The position numbers and the translations under genes are program-made. Positions 28,445 through 38,990 of a stretch of 64,000 bases of DNA are shown in pieces. This DNA comes from Thermosynechococcus sichuanensis E542 (lineage in GTDB: Bacteria; Cyanobacteriota; Cyanobacteriia; Thermosynechococcales; Thermosynechococcaceae). Positions within the stretch are counted from its first letter, which is position 1; the number at the start of each line of letters is the position of its first letter. The stretch is from positions 1,426,001 to 1,490,000 of the forward strand of contig NZ_CP032152.1 of the NCBI RefSeq assembly GCF_003555505.1, written 5' to 3'. The notes beneath the pieces were generated by a model. It saw only the letters and a program-made list of their open reading frames with translations. It was not told the origin of the DNA and did no database searches.

Positions 28445-31400
28445 ATGAGCAGTCGGATCCAAGGTAAATGGCAATTTTGGATCGATCGCGGCGGCACGTT
28501 TACGGACATCGTCGCCCGTCGTCCCGATGGTCAAATGGTGGTGCACAAGCTGCTCTCGGAGAATCCAGAACAGTATCGCGATGCAGCGGTAGCGGGGATT
28601 CGCACCCTCATGGGGTTAGCGCCGGAGGCACCCATTCCCAGTGAAGCCGTCGAAATGGTGAAACTGGGGACAACGGTGGCCACCAATGCCCTTTTGGAAC
28701 GCAAAGGGGATCCAACGGTTCTGCTGATCACTCAAGGCTTTGGTGATGCTTTGGCCATTGGCTACCAAAACCGTCCGGATCTATTTGCCTTAGCCATTCA
28801 GCAACCGCCACCCCTCTACAGCTATGTCATTGAAGTCAAAGAACGGGTGAGTGCCCAAGGGGAGATTCTGGTTCCCCTCGATCTAGAAGCCCTGAAGCCC
28901 CAATTGGCAGCGGTCTATGACGAAGGCATTCGCAGTTGCGCCATTGTATTCGTGCATGGCTACCGTTACCCTGACCATGAACAACAGGTGGCCGCCTTGG
29001 CCAAGGAGATGGGGTTTAGCCAAGTGTCGGTATCCCATGAAGTGAGTGGCCTGATCAAGCTGGTGAGCCGGGGGGATACGACCGTTGTGGATGCTTATTT
29101 ATCGCCAGTGCTGCATCGCTATCTGCAGGGGGTGCAGAGGGAACTGGGGGAGATTCCCCTCTACTGTATGCAGTCCAATGGCGGTGTGGTGGCGGCTTCC
29201 TGCTTTCGCGGTAAGGATAGTCTGCTTTCAGGCCCTGCCGGGGGGATGGTGGGGGTGGTGCGTACCGCTTTGGCCGCAGGGATTGAGCGGCTGATTGGTT
29301 TAGATATGGGGGGCACCTCGACAGATGTCTGCCACTATCGTCACCATCCTGATGCCCCTTGGCCAGAGTATGAGCGGTGGCAGGAAACCACCATTGCCGG
29401 TGTGCGGTTGCGATCGCCCCTCCTAGCCGTGCATACCGTCGCTGCTGGCGGTGGCTCCATTTTGCGATTTGATAAGGGGTGCTACCAAGTGGGGCCAGAC
29501 TCTGCGGGGGCCAATCCTGGACCTGCCGCCTATCGTCGTGGCGGGCCTCTCACGGTGACTGATGCCAATATCCTCTTGGGAAAAATTCAGCCCGCCTATT
29601 TCCCCGCTGTGTTTGGCGCCGATGGTCAACAACCTTTGGATCGCGCGAGGGTGGAACAGCAATTTGCTCAACTACGCCAACAGATCTACGAGAGCACGGA
29701 GGATGCCCGCAGTGTTGCCGACGTGGCCGCTGGCTTTATTGAGGTGGCCGTAAACACGATGGCACAGGCAATTAAGAAAATTTCCCTAGAGCAGGGGCAC
29801 GATGTGCGTGACTATACCCTCTGCTGTTTTGGCGGTGCTGGCGGGCAACACGCCTGTTTGATTGCCGAGGTGTTGGGAATGCCGCAGGTGTATCTCCATC
29901 CCTACGCGGGGGTGCTTTCGGCCTACGGTATTGGGCAGGCGGAGTTGCGAGTCCTCAAGGAGCAAACGATTGAACAACCCCTCACCGCCGCTGTTCTCGC
30001 TGAGGTGGCAGGGCACATTGAACAGCTAAAAGAGCAAGTCATAGATGAACTGATTGCCCAAGGGGTGGATCGCCCCCAGATTCAAAGTCAAGGGCGCATT
30101 GGCTTAGGTTATGTAGGAACCGATACAACCCTCTGGGTGCCTTGGGCAGATTTGGAAAGGATGGAAGCAGCCTTTGCCCAAGCCCACCGCGATCGCTATG
30201 GATTTAACTTGAAGGGGCGATCGCTCCGCATTGGTCAAATTGCCGTCGAAGCCGTTGCTCTTCAGTCAGTTCCAGCGGTTACTATCGCCCATGCCGCCAC
30301 AGAACTCACGCCCCTTGCCCATGTCTCGGTTTACAGTAAAGGCCAATGGCACAAAGCACCGGTCTATGAGCGCGATCGCCTTCCTGCCCATCACATCATC
30401 GAAGGGGTGGCCTTGATTTTGGATGCGACCGGCACCAATGTGGTGGAGGCGGGCTGGCAGGCAGAGGTGGATGATCAAGGGGGGCTGTGGTTGCGTCCCC
30501 TTCAGGACTCCTCGCCACCATTAAAGCAGATTGCCGCCACCGTTGCGGATCCGGTACAGCTTGCCATTTTTCAGCAGTTATTTCGCGCCATTGCTGAGCA
30601 GATGGGGGTCACGCTCCAGCAAACCAGTGCCTCGGTCAATATCAAGGAACGATTGGATTTTTCCTGTGCTCTGTTTGATGCCGCCGCCAACCTCGTGGCC
30701 AATGCCCCCCATATCCCCGTGCATTTGGGGTCAATGAGCGAAAGTGTCAAGGCACTGCTGGCGGCAAAAGGCAACACCCTGCGTCCGGGGCAAGTTTTTG
30801 CCACGAATAATCCCTATCGCGGTGGTACCCACCTGCCGGATATTACGGTGATTACACCAGTGTTTCTCAAGGGGGAAGCACAACCCGCCTTCTTTGTTGC
30901 CTCGCGGGGACACCATGCTGACATTGGGGGTATCAGTCCCGGCTCAATGCCCGCCAACAGTACCGATGTCCGTCAAGAGGGCATTCTCTTTGATAATGTG
31001 CTGCTGGTGGATGGGGGAGAGTTTCAAGAGGCGGCGATTTATCAACTGTTGACCCAAGCCCCTTGGCCGGCTCGCTATCCTGAACAGAATCTGGCGGATC
31101 TGCAAGCCCAAATAGCCGCCAATCAGCGGGGGGCACAAGAACTCATGGCTCTGTGCGATCGCTATGGTCGCGAGGTTGTGGCCGCCTACATGGAATTTAG
31201 CCAAATCAATGCCGCTGAGTGTGTGCGCCAATGCCTGCGATCGCTGCGAGGGGGTCACTTTTGCGTTGCCATGGACAACGGTAGCCAAATTCAGGTGCAA
31301 ATCACCATTGATCCCAACGAAGGCACGGCCTGCCTCGACTTTGAGGGTACCTCGCCGCAAACCCATGACAATTTCAATGCTCCCCTTGCCATTACCAAGG

Positions 31401-32086
31401 CGGCTGTGCTGTACGTGTTCCGAACCCTCGTGCAAGAGGACATTCCCCTGAATGCGGGCTGTTTGCGTCCCATTGAACTGCGGGTGCCGGAAGGCTCACT
31501 GTTGAACCCCAAGTTTCCGGCAGCGGTTGTGGCTGGCAATGTGGAAACTTCCCAAACCCTCACCAATGCCCTCTACGGTGCCCTTGGCGTGATGGCAGCA
31601 GCTCAAGGAACCATGAATAACCTGAGTTTTGGGAATGATCGTTATCAATACTACGAAACCCTCTGTGGCGGCGCTGGGGCAGGAGCCACCTTTGCCGGCG
31701 CCAGTACCGTGCAAACCCACATGACCAACTCTCGGCTCACGGATGTCGAAGTGTTAGAAAACCGCTACCCGGTAATTGTTTGGGAATTTTGCCGTCGCCG
31801 CGGCAGTGGGGGCAAAGGGCAGCAGCCGGGGGGAGATGGGGCAATTCGTGTCCTTGAGTTTCGTGAACCCATGACCGTCAGTATCCTCAGCCAGTCGCGG
31901 AAAATCCCCCCTTTTGGCCTTGCGGGTGGTAAGTGCGGTGCGGTTGGTGAAAATCAATGGCTAAAACTTGGACACATTCCCCATCCCTTGGCAGGAACCG
32001 CCACAATCCATGTTGAAGCGGGCGATCGCCTGCGCATTTGTACCCCTGGTGGTGGTGGCTTTGGGGTACCTCATCTCTCAGATTAG
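28445..32086 (+). CDS. 5-oxoprolinase/hydantoinase (HyuA-HyuB fusion)
   Basis: 1213 residues. Residues about 8-690 form a HyuA domain ([34 protein letters not shown]), with actin-like ATP binding. Residues about 700-1210 form a HyuB domain ([39 protein letters not shown]). The length and domain order fit ATP-dependent 5-oxoprolinase (5-oxoproline to glutamate); hydantoin hydrolysis is the alternative. Directly behind cphA, so a role in nitrogen-compound recycling is plausible (inference). Confidence 0.9.
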   Translation: MSSRIQGKWQFWIDRGGTFTDIVARRPDGQMVVHKLLSENPEQYRDAAVAGIRTLMGLAPEAPIPSEAVEMVKLGTTVATNALLERKGDPTVLLITQGFGDALAIGYQNRPDLFALAIQQPPPLYSYVIEVKERVSAQGEILVPLDLEALKPQLAAVYDEGIRSCAIVFVHGYRYPDHEQQVAALAKEMGFSQVSVSHEVSGLIKLVSRGDTTVVDAYLSPVLHRYLQGVQRELGEIPLYCMQSNGGVVAASCFRGKDSLLSGPAGGMVGVVRTALAAGIERLIGLDMGGTSTDVCHYRHHPDAPWPEYERWQETTIAGVRLRSPLLAVHTVAAGGGSILRFDKGCYQVGPDSAGANPGPAAYRRGGPLTVTDANILLGKIQPAYFPAVFGADGQQPLDRARVEQQFAQLRQQIYESTEDARSVADVAAGFIEVAVNTMAQAIKKISLEQGHDVRDYTLCCFGGAGGQHACLIAEVLGMPQVYLHPYAGVLSAYGIGQAELRVLKEQTIEQPLTAAVLAEVAGHIEQLKEQVIDELIAQGVDRPQIQSQGRIGLGYVGTDTTLWVPWADLERMEAAFAQAHRDRYGFNLKGRSLRIGQIAVEAVALQSVPAVTIAHAATELTPLAHVSVYSKGQWHKAPVYERDRLPAHHIIEGVALILDATGTNVVEAGWQAEVDDQGGLWLRPLQDSSPPLKQIAATVADPVQLAIFQQLFRAIAEQMGVTLQQTSASVNIKERLDFSCALFDAAANLVANAPHIPVHLGSMSESVKALLAAKGNTLRPGQVFATNNPYRGGTHLPDITVITPVFLKGEAQPAFFVASRGHHADIGGISPGSMPANSTDVRQEGILFDNVLLVDGGEFQEAAIYQLLTQAPWPARYPEQNLADLQAQIAANQRGAQELMALCDRYGREVVAAYMEFSQINAAECVRQCLRSLRGGHFCVAMDNGSQIQVQITIDPNEGTACLDFEGTSPQTHDNFNAPLAITKAAVLYVFRTLVQEDIPLNAGCLRPIELRVPEGSLLNPKFPAAVVAGNVETSQTLTNALYGALGVMAAAQGTMNNLSFGNDRYQYYETLCGGAGAGATFAGASTVQTHMTNSRLTDVEVLENRYPVIVWEFCRRRGSGGKGQQPGGDGAIRVLEFREPMTVSILSQSRKIPPFGLAGGKCGAVGENQWLKLGHIPHPLAGTATIHVEAGDRLRICTPGGGGFGVPHLSD

Positions 32087-32096
32087 ATATATCAAA

Positions 32097-32498
32097 TTAA
32101 TCTTCATCGTCGGTGGGTTGACCGTTGCTACTGACTTGTTTGAGGTGAATGTGCTTACGGCCAAGGGTAATTTCAAATTCATCCCCCGGCTTGAGATTCA
32201 TTTGCTTGGTATAGGCTGAACCAATGAGCAAGTTGCCGTTGGCTTGCACCGTAATTCGATAACTGGCACTGCGGCCGCCTCGGCTGCCCCCACGTCCTGA
32301 CTTGCTGTCAAGATTCATGCCCAAGGCTTCAAGCAGTGCCTTATTAAACTTCAGTTTGCTGATGCGCTCCTTGCCACTTTGGGTAACCGTGTAGTAGCCA
32401 CAGGCCTTGGCTTTTTCCTCGTGGCTGAGATCTCCCAGTTGTTTGTACTTCTCTAATAAAGCAGCACCTGTCAAGGGTTCTACTTGTTTGCGTCCCAT
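32097..32498 (-). CDS. cyAbrB-family transcription regulator
   Basis: 133 residues. The N-terminal part (LTGAALLEKYKQLGDLSHEE, ACGYYTVTQSGKERI) and the C-terminal AbrB-like segment (SASYRITVQANGNLLIGSAY, PGDEFEITLGRKHIHL) are characteristic of cyAbrB proteins. In cyanobacteria these abundant DNA-binding proteins influence carbon and nitrogen metabolism; two paralogues (cyAbrB1, cyAbrB2) are usual and I cannot say securely which this is. Its end lies 10 bp from oplA, convergent. Its promoter is in the long intergenic region at 32499-33192. Confidence 0.88.
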   Translation of the reverse strand: MGRKQVEPLTGAALLEKYKQLGDLSHEEKAKACGYYTVTQSGKERISKLKFNKALLEALGMNLDSKSGRGGSRGGRSASYRITVQANGNLLIGSAYTKQMNLKPGDEFEITLGRKHIHLKQVSSNGQPTDDED

Positions 32499-33192
32499 TT
32501 TAACCTACCTTTTCAATGATCAAATACTGTCTATCCATTGGCGATTCGATTCAAGATTGCCAAAGTTTGACAGCAAACTCGCAATGAATGAGTCTCTATC
32601 TTTAGCAAACCATAATTTTTTTCAGAATTCAAGTTGCGATCGCCCCTAGGTCAGGGTTTTACATTTCCTTTAGACGAGTTACATTGACACCCCTTTTCAC
32701 AGAGATGGAAGAAAGTCAAAAAATGCGAAGACCAGTGTAAGAAAGTACTCCGCCTCTTTTACAGCCCTTTTCACAGGGGTAGCACAGGCTGAAAACTGCA
32801 AAAGTCACAATGGGCAAGAGGTTTCCATCCTCTTTATATCTCCCATATTTAAGAAACGAGCTGTATATGCTCCATACTTCAGAAAGTAACTTTCATAAAA
32901 CTTACGGTGCTTTTTGCAAGAATTGAATAGACTTACAACAGTTCCTTCACTGGGAGGTGGAAAAGCCCGAAGGTGACTTTAGTCCCCAAATCACCAAAAT
33001 TAGAGAGCAAGGCGGTGACAAACCCGAACGGCAAGAAAGTCAGCAGAACCCTGAGGTTAAACTTTGAGGAACTAAACAGAGGCAGTTTGACAACCCTGTT
33101 ACGCATCTAGCTATCAACTGCGTAAGCATCCTATAACTGTCGTCGTAAGAGTGTCAAACCCTAGTTGGCTCGTTAGTCATTATATGTAATTA
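32499..33192. other. 694-bp region without a recognised gene
   Basis: It lies upstream of the cyAbrB gene and downstream of a Uma2 gene, both on the minus strand. CCCTTTTCACAG occurs exactly at 32691-32702 and 32765-32776, 74 bp apart. Two short overlapping frames are open at about 32927-33067 and 32930-33110, without a start codon or ribosome-binding site; either could be a gene remnant. An inverted repeat TTACGC/GCGTAA sits at 33099-33125. No tRNA or known RNA family was recognised. Confidence 0.5.
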
Positions 33193-33798
33193 TTATGAAC
33201 CACTTGGAAAAATGGAAGCAATCTCAAGCACTTGTTCCGGAAACTGCGGCAGTTGCACAACGCCCTTGGCCAGGACAATTCTTTTGCTCAGATACCCAAA
33301 CTGCTCCGGTGTAATTTCAGCAGGTTCGCTATAGACTTCCAGCATACGATCGCTGACATTGAACAGCCAGTAATGGGGAATCTTGGCTTCAGCATAAAGC
33401 GATAGTTTCACTGTGCGATCGCACTCTAGGGATGAAGCCGCCACTTCTATCACAAGGAGCGTGTCCGCCGGCGTGGGATGGGCTGAGGCATAGTCATCTT
33501 CTCGATTTTTGACGATCGCCACATCGGGTTCTGGCTCACTATCCAAGGCAATCGTAATCGGCGACTGGCACTGAAGGGTGGCGCGATCGCCCACAATCTT
33601 CGGTAAAATTCGCAACAATCGCCGCAGACAGCTTTCGTGCGCTGTTTCTTTGGCCGCCATTCGCACCAGTTCCCCCCGAATTAGCTCAATGGGGTCATCT
33701 TCCCTCAGAAACCCAAGTTCCAGTAAACGGTGATGGTCCTGCACCGTAAAGCGCACGGGTTGGGGGGCTGAAATGGGTTGGATAGCGCTAGTGATCAT
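33193..33798 (-). CDS. Uma2-family putative endonuclease (separate lineage)
   Basis: 201 residues, Uma2/DUF820 fold: PIELIRGELVRMAAKETAHE, the Asp in SEPEPDVAIVK, Glu in LLVIEVAASS and Lys in TVKLSLYAEAKIPHYWLFNV. It is clearly different from the tandem triplet at 22588-24644. Function unknown. It is divergent from sbcC with about 90 bp between them. Confidence 0.85.
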   Translation of the reverse strand: MITSAIQPISAPQPVRFTVQDHHRLLELGFLREDDPIELIRGELVRMAAKETAHESCLRRLLRILPKIVGDRATLQCQSPITIALDSEPEPDVAIVKNREDDYASAHPTPADTLLVIEVAASSLECDRTVKLSLYAEAKIPHYWLFNVSDRMLEVYSEPAEITPEQFGYLSKRIVLAKGVVQLPQFPEQVLEIASIFPSGS

Positions 33799-33889
33799 GA
33801 TCTTAATTGTAGGCAGAGCCTGATTTCGGTTTCGCTTTTTAGGACGTAGAATGCCCTAAACTGTGGAAACATCAAGGGTGTGGTGCCCT

Positions 33890-36800
33890 ATGATTCCACG
33901 TCAACTGGTATTGCGCAATTTCCTCAGCTATCGCCAAGCCACTCTTTCCTTTGCAGGGTTACATCTGGCTTGTATTTGTGGTGCCAATGGGGCGGGTAAG
34001 TCGTCGCTCCTTGAGGCGATCGCTTGGGCACTGTGGGGGCAAAGCCGCGCTAGCCGTGAGGATGATGTGATCTACTACGGCGAAATGGAAGCCCAAGTGA
34101 CGTTTGAGTTTAGCGTCCAAGGGCAGACCTATCGGGTGGTGCGGTTGCGGCGCCGCGAGCAACAGACGGTTTTGGAGTTACAGATTCAGACGGCGGCGGG
34201 CTATACCTCCCTAACGGGGCGATCGCTGCGAGCAACACAGGAAAAAATCATTCAAATTCTGCGCCTTGACTATGCCACATTTGTCAACAGTGCCTATCTG
34301 CGCCAAGGCCGTGCCGACGAATTTATGGCCAAACGCCCCAGCGAGCGCAAGCAACTCTTGGCAACCCTTTTAGGACTAGACCAATACGAAACCCTCGCGG
34401 AAGCAGCCCGCGATCGCGCCCGTGACTACAAAGCCCAAATCAGTGTTCTTGAACAACGCCTCCAAACCCTAGGGGAGCAACTCGCCCAAGAACCCCACCT
34501 ACGCGCCCAACAATCAGCCGTGAGCCAGCAGATTCAACAGCAACGGCAGCAGCTCGAGCAGTGTCAACAACGGCTTCAGGAGCAACAGGCCACCTACCAC
34601 GTCCATCAACTGCAACAGCGGGACTACAACCATCTGCAACAGCAGCGAGACACCTTGGCGACAACAATCGCCCATCTAGAGCAGCAGTGCCAAACCCTCC
34701 GCCAAGAACAGGCAGCCATTGCGGATTTGGAAGCCCGTGCCCCCCTCTTGAAAGCCGCCGTCAACCAATGGCAGCGCCTGAAAACTGCCGAGGCTCAATT
34801 GCAGCAGTGCTTTGGTGACTATCAACGGCTGCGCCAAGAGCGCGATCGCCACCAGCAAAGCCTTGACCAACAGCGCCAAGACCTCCTGCGTACTCTGCAT
34901 GGGTTGGAGAGCCAGCAGCAATTTCTTCTGGAACAATGCCAGCAGTTGGAAAAGCTCCTCAAGCAAGAACATCAGATTGTTGCTGCCCTTGAAGAGTTAC
35001 AGCGATCGCGCACTCAGCTCCAAGCCCAAGAAGAACTTCAGCAAAAAGTCTTTCCCCTCCTGCAAGCCAAACAGCGCCTTGAACTGGAACGGCAACAGCA
35101 GGAGCAACGCCTCCGCAGCCGGCGCGATGAATTGCAACAGTTGTGGCGGCATCTCCATCAACAGGTGGAACGGCAACCCGCTCTCCAAGAAGCGGTGACA
35201 CTGATTACCGCCCAGATTGAAACCCTTGAAAAACAGCGCATCTATCAAAACCACGTGCGGGAAAAGGGACTGGAGCGCCGCCGCTTCCTTGAGCAACTAC
35301 AAGCCCGCCAGCGGGAGTATGAGCGGCAAATTAGTCAACTGGAGCAGCGCTTAGAACTGCTGAATCAGCCGGGAGCCATTTGTCCCCTCTGTCAACGTCC
35401 CCTCGATGCCCAGCACTATCAAGCAGTTGTGCGTCGCAATGCGGCGGAAAAGGAGGAACTCCTGAATCAGGTGTGGGTGATTCGCGAGCAACTGGCAGTC
35501 ACCGAGCGGGAAATTCAAGTTCTACGGCGGGAATATCTAGCGGTGGACTATGAGATCTCGCAACTGACGCAACTTTTTGAGCAGCGGGGGCAACTTCAGC
35601 AACAACTTCAGAGCACCCAAGATTTAGAACCGCAACTGGATCGCTTGGCCGAGGAAATCCAGCAGATTGAGGGACAGCTCAGAAACGGCCATCAAGAAAC
35701 CCTTGCAGAACTGCAAGCAATTGAGGCAGAACTGGCACGCTTGAACTATGACGAAAAAAATCTGGCGATCGCCCGAGGGCAAGTGGAAAAATGGCGTTGG
35801 GCCGAAGCCAAAGAACAGGAACTCCGCCAAGCGCAGCGACAATACCGCCAGATTCAGCAGCAACTGCCAGCCCTGATGGCACACCAGGAAGAACTGCAAC
35901 GGCAACTCAATGCCCTCGAAACGATTTCCCCTGTGGCACAAACGCTGGCCAGCATTGATCAGCAGTTGGCAGCCTTAGCCTACGATCCGGCGCAGCATGC
36001 CCAAATTCAAGCACAACTGGCTGCATTAGAACCGGACTATGAGGCCTATCAGACCCTGCAACGGGGGCGATCGCGCCAACCCCAACTCCGCCAAGACCTC
36101 CAACACCTAGAGGAAACGCTTCAGCAACAACGGGAACAACTGCAACGCATTACTGACAAACTCGCTACCCTTGAGGACACGGCTCGCACTGCCAGCCGCC
36201 TTGCTGCTGAGCTGAATCAACGTCAACAGGAACTCCTGAAGCAGCAGCAGACCCTCGAGGCCAACCTAGCCCAGCATGGCAAACTCACCGCTGAATTAGA
36301 GCAACTGCATCGCCTAGCCCAAGAATACGACCAGGGCCAGCAAACCCTCGCCCACCTCCGCCATCAATACTGCCTCTACTGCGAGCTAGCCCAAGCCCTA
36401 GGCAAAAATGGCATTCCCGCCATGCTCATTGAAACCGTCCTCCCCCATCTAGAGGCAGAAACCAACCATATCCTCGGTCGCCTCAGCAACCATCAACTCC
36501 ATGTGCAGTTCATTACCCAGCGCAGTCGCCGCCGCAGTGGAGCCGATACCAAGCCCATTGAAACCCTCGATATTCTTATTGCCGATTGTCAAGGCACCCG
36601 TCCCTACGAAAGTTATTCGGGGGGTGAGGCCTTTCGCATTAACTTTGCGTTGCGTTTAGCTTTGGCCCGACTGCTGGCACAGCGATCGGGGAGTGATGTT
36701 CAGTTTCTAATTATTGATGAGGGATTTGGTACCCAAGATGCCCAGGGCTGTGAACGGCTGATTGCCGCCCTAAACGCGATCGCCCCGGAATTTCACTGCA

Positions 36801-36901
36801 TTTTGGCCATTACCCACGTCCCTGCCCTCAAGGAAGCCTTTCAAACCCGCATTGAAGTCACCAAAACAGGGGGAGCCTCCCAGCTCAACATCATTACCTA
36901 G
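33890..36901 (+). CDS. sbcC: SbcC/Rad50-type exonuclease ATPase subunit
   Basis: I chose the ATG at 33890 (MIPRQLVLRNFLSYRQATLS), the usual SMC-family beginning; an upstream GTG at 33863 is less likely. About 1003 residues: Walker A GANGAGKSS, a very Gln-rich coiled coil (about 170-480 and 530-850) broken by a zinc hook CPLCQRPLD, then the C-terminal ATPase lobe with SYSGGEAFRINFALRLALA and LIIDEGFGTQD. With SbcD it would process hairpins and double-strand breaks. No sbcD lies in the window. Confidence 0.93.
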   Translation: MIPRQLVLRNFLSYRQATLSFAGLHLACICGANGAGKSSLLEAIAWALWGQSRASREDDVIYYGEMEAQVTFEFSVQGQTYRVVRLRRREQQTVLELQIQTAAGYTSLTGRSLRATQEKIIQILRLDYATFVNSAYLRQGRADEFMAKRPSERKQLLATLLGLDQYETLAEAARDRARDYKAQISVLEQRLQTLGEQLAQEPHLRAQQSAVSQQIQQQRQQLEQCQQRLQEQQATYHVHQLQQRDYNHLQQQRDTLATTIAHLEQQCQTLRQEQAAIADLEARAPLLKAAVNQWQRLKTAEAQLQQCFGDYQRLRQERDRHQQSLDQQRQDLLRTLHGLESQQQFLLEQCQQLEKLLKQEHQIVAALEELQRSRTQLQAQEELQQKVFPLLQAKQRLELERQQQEQRLRSRRDELQQLWRHLHQQVERQPALQEAVTLITAQIETLEKQRIYQNHVREKGLERRRFLEQLQARQREYERQISQLEQRLELLNQPGAICPLCQRPLDAQHYQAVVRRNAAEKEELLNQVWVIREQLAVTEREIQVLRREYLAVDYEISQLTQLFEQRGQLQQQLQSTQDLEPQLDRLAEEIQQIEGQLRNGHQETLAELQAIEAELARLNYDEKNLAIARGQVEKWRWAEAKEQELRQAQRQYRQIQQQLPALMAHQEELQRQLNALETISPVAQTLASIDQQLAALAYDPAQHAQIQAQLAALEPDYEAYQTLQRGRSRQPQLRQDLQHLEETLQQQREQLQRITDKLATLEDTARTASRLAAELNQRQQELLKQQQTLEANLAQHGKLTAELEQLHRLAQEYDQGQQTLAHLRHQYCLYCELAQALGKNGIPAMLIETVLPHLEAETNHILGRLSNHQLHVQFITQRSRRRSGADTKPIETLDILIADCQGTRPYESYSGGEAFRINFALRLALARLLAQRSGSDVQFLIIDEGFGTQDAQGCERLIAALNAIAPEFHCILAITHVPALKEAFQTRIEVTKTGGASQLNIIT

Positions 36902-36964
36902 GACAGGTGGGGCAGTTTTCGGCAGAATAGTAGAGTAGGGTCAGCAACAGCACACTTTGCTATT

Positions 36965-38215
36965 ATGACGGTTGAACTTATCGCCAAACTCAGCGATCCC
37001 ATTGTCAGCGCTGGACAGGGGACACAGCGGCAATTAGAACTGACATTAACCGCCCAACGGCAACAACAGCAGCGCGCTCCTCTCAATCTCTGCCTGATTT
37101 TGGATCACAGTGGCTCAATGGCCGGTGTTCCCTTAGCAACGGTCAAACGAGCGGCTCAGTCGTTGGTGGATCGGTTACTGCCGAGCGATCGCCTGAGTGT
37201 CGTGGTCTTTGATCACAAAGCTGAGGTGTTAGTGCCCAATCAATGGGTTGAGGACAAAGCCGCAATTAAAGCCCAAATTGACGAACTGGAGCCGAGTGGC
37301 GGTACCGCCATTGATTTGGGGATGAAACTGGCGCTGACGGAGTTGGCTAAAGCTAAACAGGGAACGATTTCCCAAGCCTTTTTGCTCACCGATGGCGAGA
37401 ATGAGCATGGCGATAACCAACGCTGCCTTGAACTGGCCAAGCTAGCGGCGGAGTACAACATTACGTTTAATACCTTGGGGTTTGGCGTTCACTGGAATCA
37501 GGATGTCCTTGAGCAAATTGCCGATGCGGGTGGCGGGCGGCTGATGTTCATTGAGTACGCTGAACAGGCGATCGCCTGTTTTCAATCGCTCTTTAGCCAC
37601 ATCAGTAGCGTGGACTACACCAATGCCCATGTCCTGCTGACCCTGAGTGAGGCGGCGCACCTAGGGAACTTCAAACCAGTGAACCAAGTGGCTCCCGACA
37701 CGATTGAACTCACCTACGAAAGCCCCAACCCCCACGAGTATGTGATTCGTGTTGGCGATGTTTCCGCTACCGTCAAACGCACCCTCCTGATCACCCTCAG
37801 TACCCAACCCTTGCCAGCGGGGTCTCACTTGATTGGTTTTGTCCAAGTCCGCTACGATGATCCCGTGCAGCAGGCCACAGGTCTTTTCTCTGAGAGGATT
37901 CCCCTGACGCTGACAGCAGAACCAGAGCACATCCCCCAAGTGGATCCAGAGGTACAGCAGAGCATTCTCACCCTCGAAAAATACCGCAAAACCAAACTGG
38001 CGGAAACGAAGCTGCAATCGGGGGACACCGCTGGTGCTGCCACCTTTCTTCAAAGTGCGGCCAAAACTGCTTTGCAACTGGGGGATACAGAAGCAGCAAA
38101 AGTCCTTGAAGCCTCTGCTCAAGAGCTACAGCAACAATCTACCCTCAGTGAATCAGCCCTCAAGCGCACGCGCATTGCCTCAAAAACCGTCCTGAGCAAT
38201 CCCCCCTCAAACTAG
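36965..38215 (+). CDS. von Willebrand factor A domain protein
   Basis: 416 residues. The vWA domain (about 40-220) has a complete metal-ion-dependent adhesion site: DHSGSM, a later Thr in SGGTAIDLG and Asp in LLTDGEN. A beta-rich domain follows and a helical Ala/Gln-rich C-terminus (about 330-400) resembling a tetratricopeptide-like tail. No signal peptide, so probably cytoplasmic. Partner and function unknown. The 3' end overlaps the convergent SAM hydrolase gene by 9 bp. Confidence 0.85.
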   Translation: MTVELIAKLSDPIVSAGQGTQRQLELTLTAQRQQQQRAPLNLCLILDHSGSMAGVPLATVKRAAQSLVDRLLPSDRLSVVVFDHKAEVLVPNQWVEDKAAIKAQIDELEPSGGTAIDLGMKLALTELAKAKQGTISQAFLLTDGENEHGDNQRCLELAKLAAEYNITFNTLGFGVHWNQDVLEQIADAGGGRLMFIEYAEQAIACFQSLFSHISSVDYTNAHVLLTLSEAAHLGNFKPVNQVAPDTIELTYESPNPHEYVIRVGDVSATVKRTLLITLSTQPLPAGSHLIGFVQVRYDDPVQQATGLFSERIPLTLTAEPEHIPQVDPEVQQSILTLEKYRKTKLAETKLQSGDTAGAATFLQSAAKTALQLGDTEAAKVLEASAQELQQQSTLSESALKRTRIASKTVLSNPPSN

Positions 38216-38983
38216 CCACAGGGCATCACCATTCTGGCAGCCTAGGAGCAATTGGGCACTGCCACCATTCACCGCCAGCTCAATAAACCCATGACTGCCT
38301 ACCAATGCAACCAAGTGTTGGCGTGGCGCATCGCCATAGGTGTGGACGAGGGGAATCCGCTGCCCCTGAATTTCGATCTGCTGGTAGCCCTTGGCTAAAA
38401 GGGTTGCAGGGAGTGTGGTGATCACATTACCAAAGTGATCAATAGCTTGAACCCAACCTTGGATGCCGCGGGGAGTAATCTCATAGGTGAGATGGGGCAA
38501 GCGTACCAAACTGTCTGGGTCAATTGCAGCACCAAGGCGCGTGAGATCTGTTCCTGCCGCTAAATGGGCGGCCACGGGGGCAAAAATATCCCGCCCATGG
38601 AAGGTGGCACTTGGGTTGGGGGTACGCCAAAACTGCGGCTGGGTAAGTTCAACCACTCGCCGAGGGGGATAGCGATCGCACACTTGACTAAAGACGCCAT
38701 TATCGGGACCCACACAATAGCCGATCCCCAAATCAAGGGCGATCGCCCGCCGACTTGTCCCCACCCCCGGATCTACCACCACGAGATGCACCGTTTCTGG
38801 GGGAAAGTAGGGCACCGCTTGCAGCAGTTGAAAACTGGCCGTACGGCAATCCTGTGGTGGAATGTCATGGCACAGATCAATCACCTGCGCTTGGGGATGA
38901 ATGCGGCAAATCACCCCCTTCATTACGCCGACATAGACATCCTGATGGCCAAAATCCGTCAGCAGGGTAATGCAGCGAGCCAT
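38207..38983 (-). CDS. SAM hydrolase, SAM-dependent halogenase-like fold (DUF62)
   Basis: 258 residues. Family motifs are TLLTDFGHQDVYVGVMKGVI, DLCHDIPPQD, VVVDPGVGTSRRAIAL, GPDNGVFS and FHGRDIFAPVAAHLA, and the C-terminal domain has DHFGNVITTL. Members without the fluorinase insertion loop hydrolyse S-adenosylmethionine to adenosine and methionine; that is the likely activity. It starts 7 bp after the DprE2-like gene end on the same strand, so it may share the upstream transcript. Confidence 0.88.
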   Translation of the reverse strand: MARCITLLTDFGHQDVYVGVMKGVICRIHPQAQVIDLCHDIPPQDCRTASFQLLQAVPYFPPETVHLVVVDPGVGTSRRAIALDLGIGYCVGPDNGVFSQVCDRYPPRRVVELTQPQFWRTPNPSATFHGRDIFAPVAAHLAAGTDLTRLGAAIDPDSLVRLPHLTYEITPRGIQGWVQAIDHFGNVITTLPATLLAKGYQQIEIQGQRIPLVHTYGDAPRQHLVALVGSHGFIELAVNGGSAQLLLGCQNGDALWLV

Positions 38984-38990
38984 AGGCAGT

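Noticed and set aside
32691-32776. Degenerate CRISPR-like pair of repeats with 74-bp period
   Set aside because: Only 12 bp are identical, there is no third unit and no cas gene nearby.
32900-33130. Group II intron fragment
   Set aside because: Considered because thermophilic cyanobacteria carry many, but no domain V motif or GTGYG 5' end could be found.
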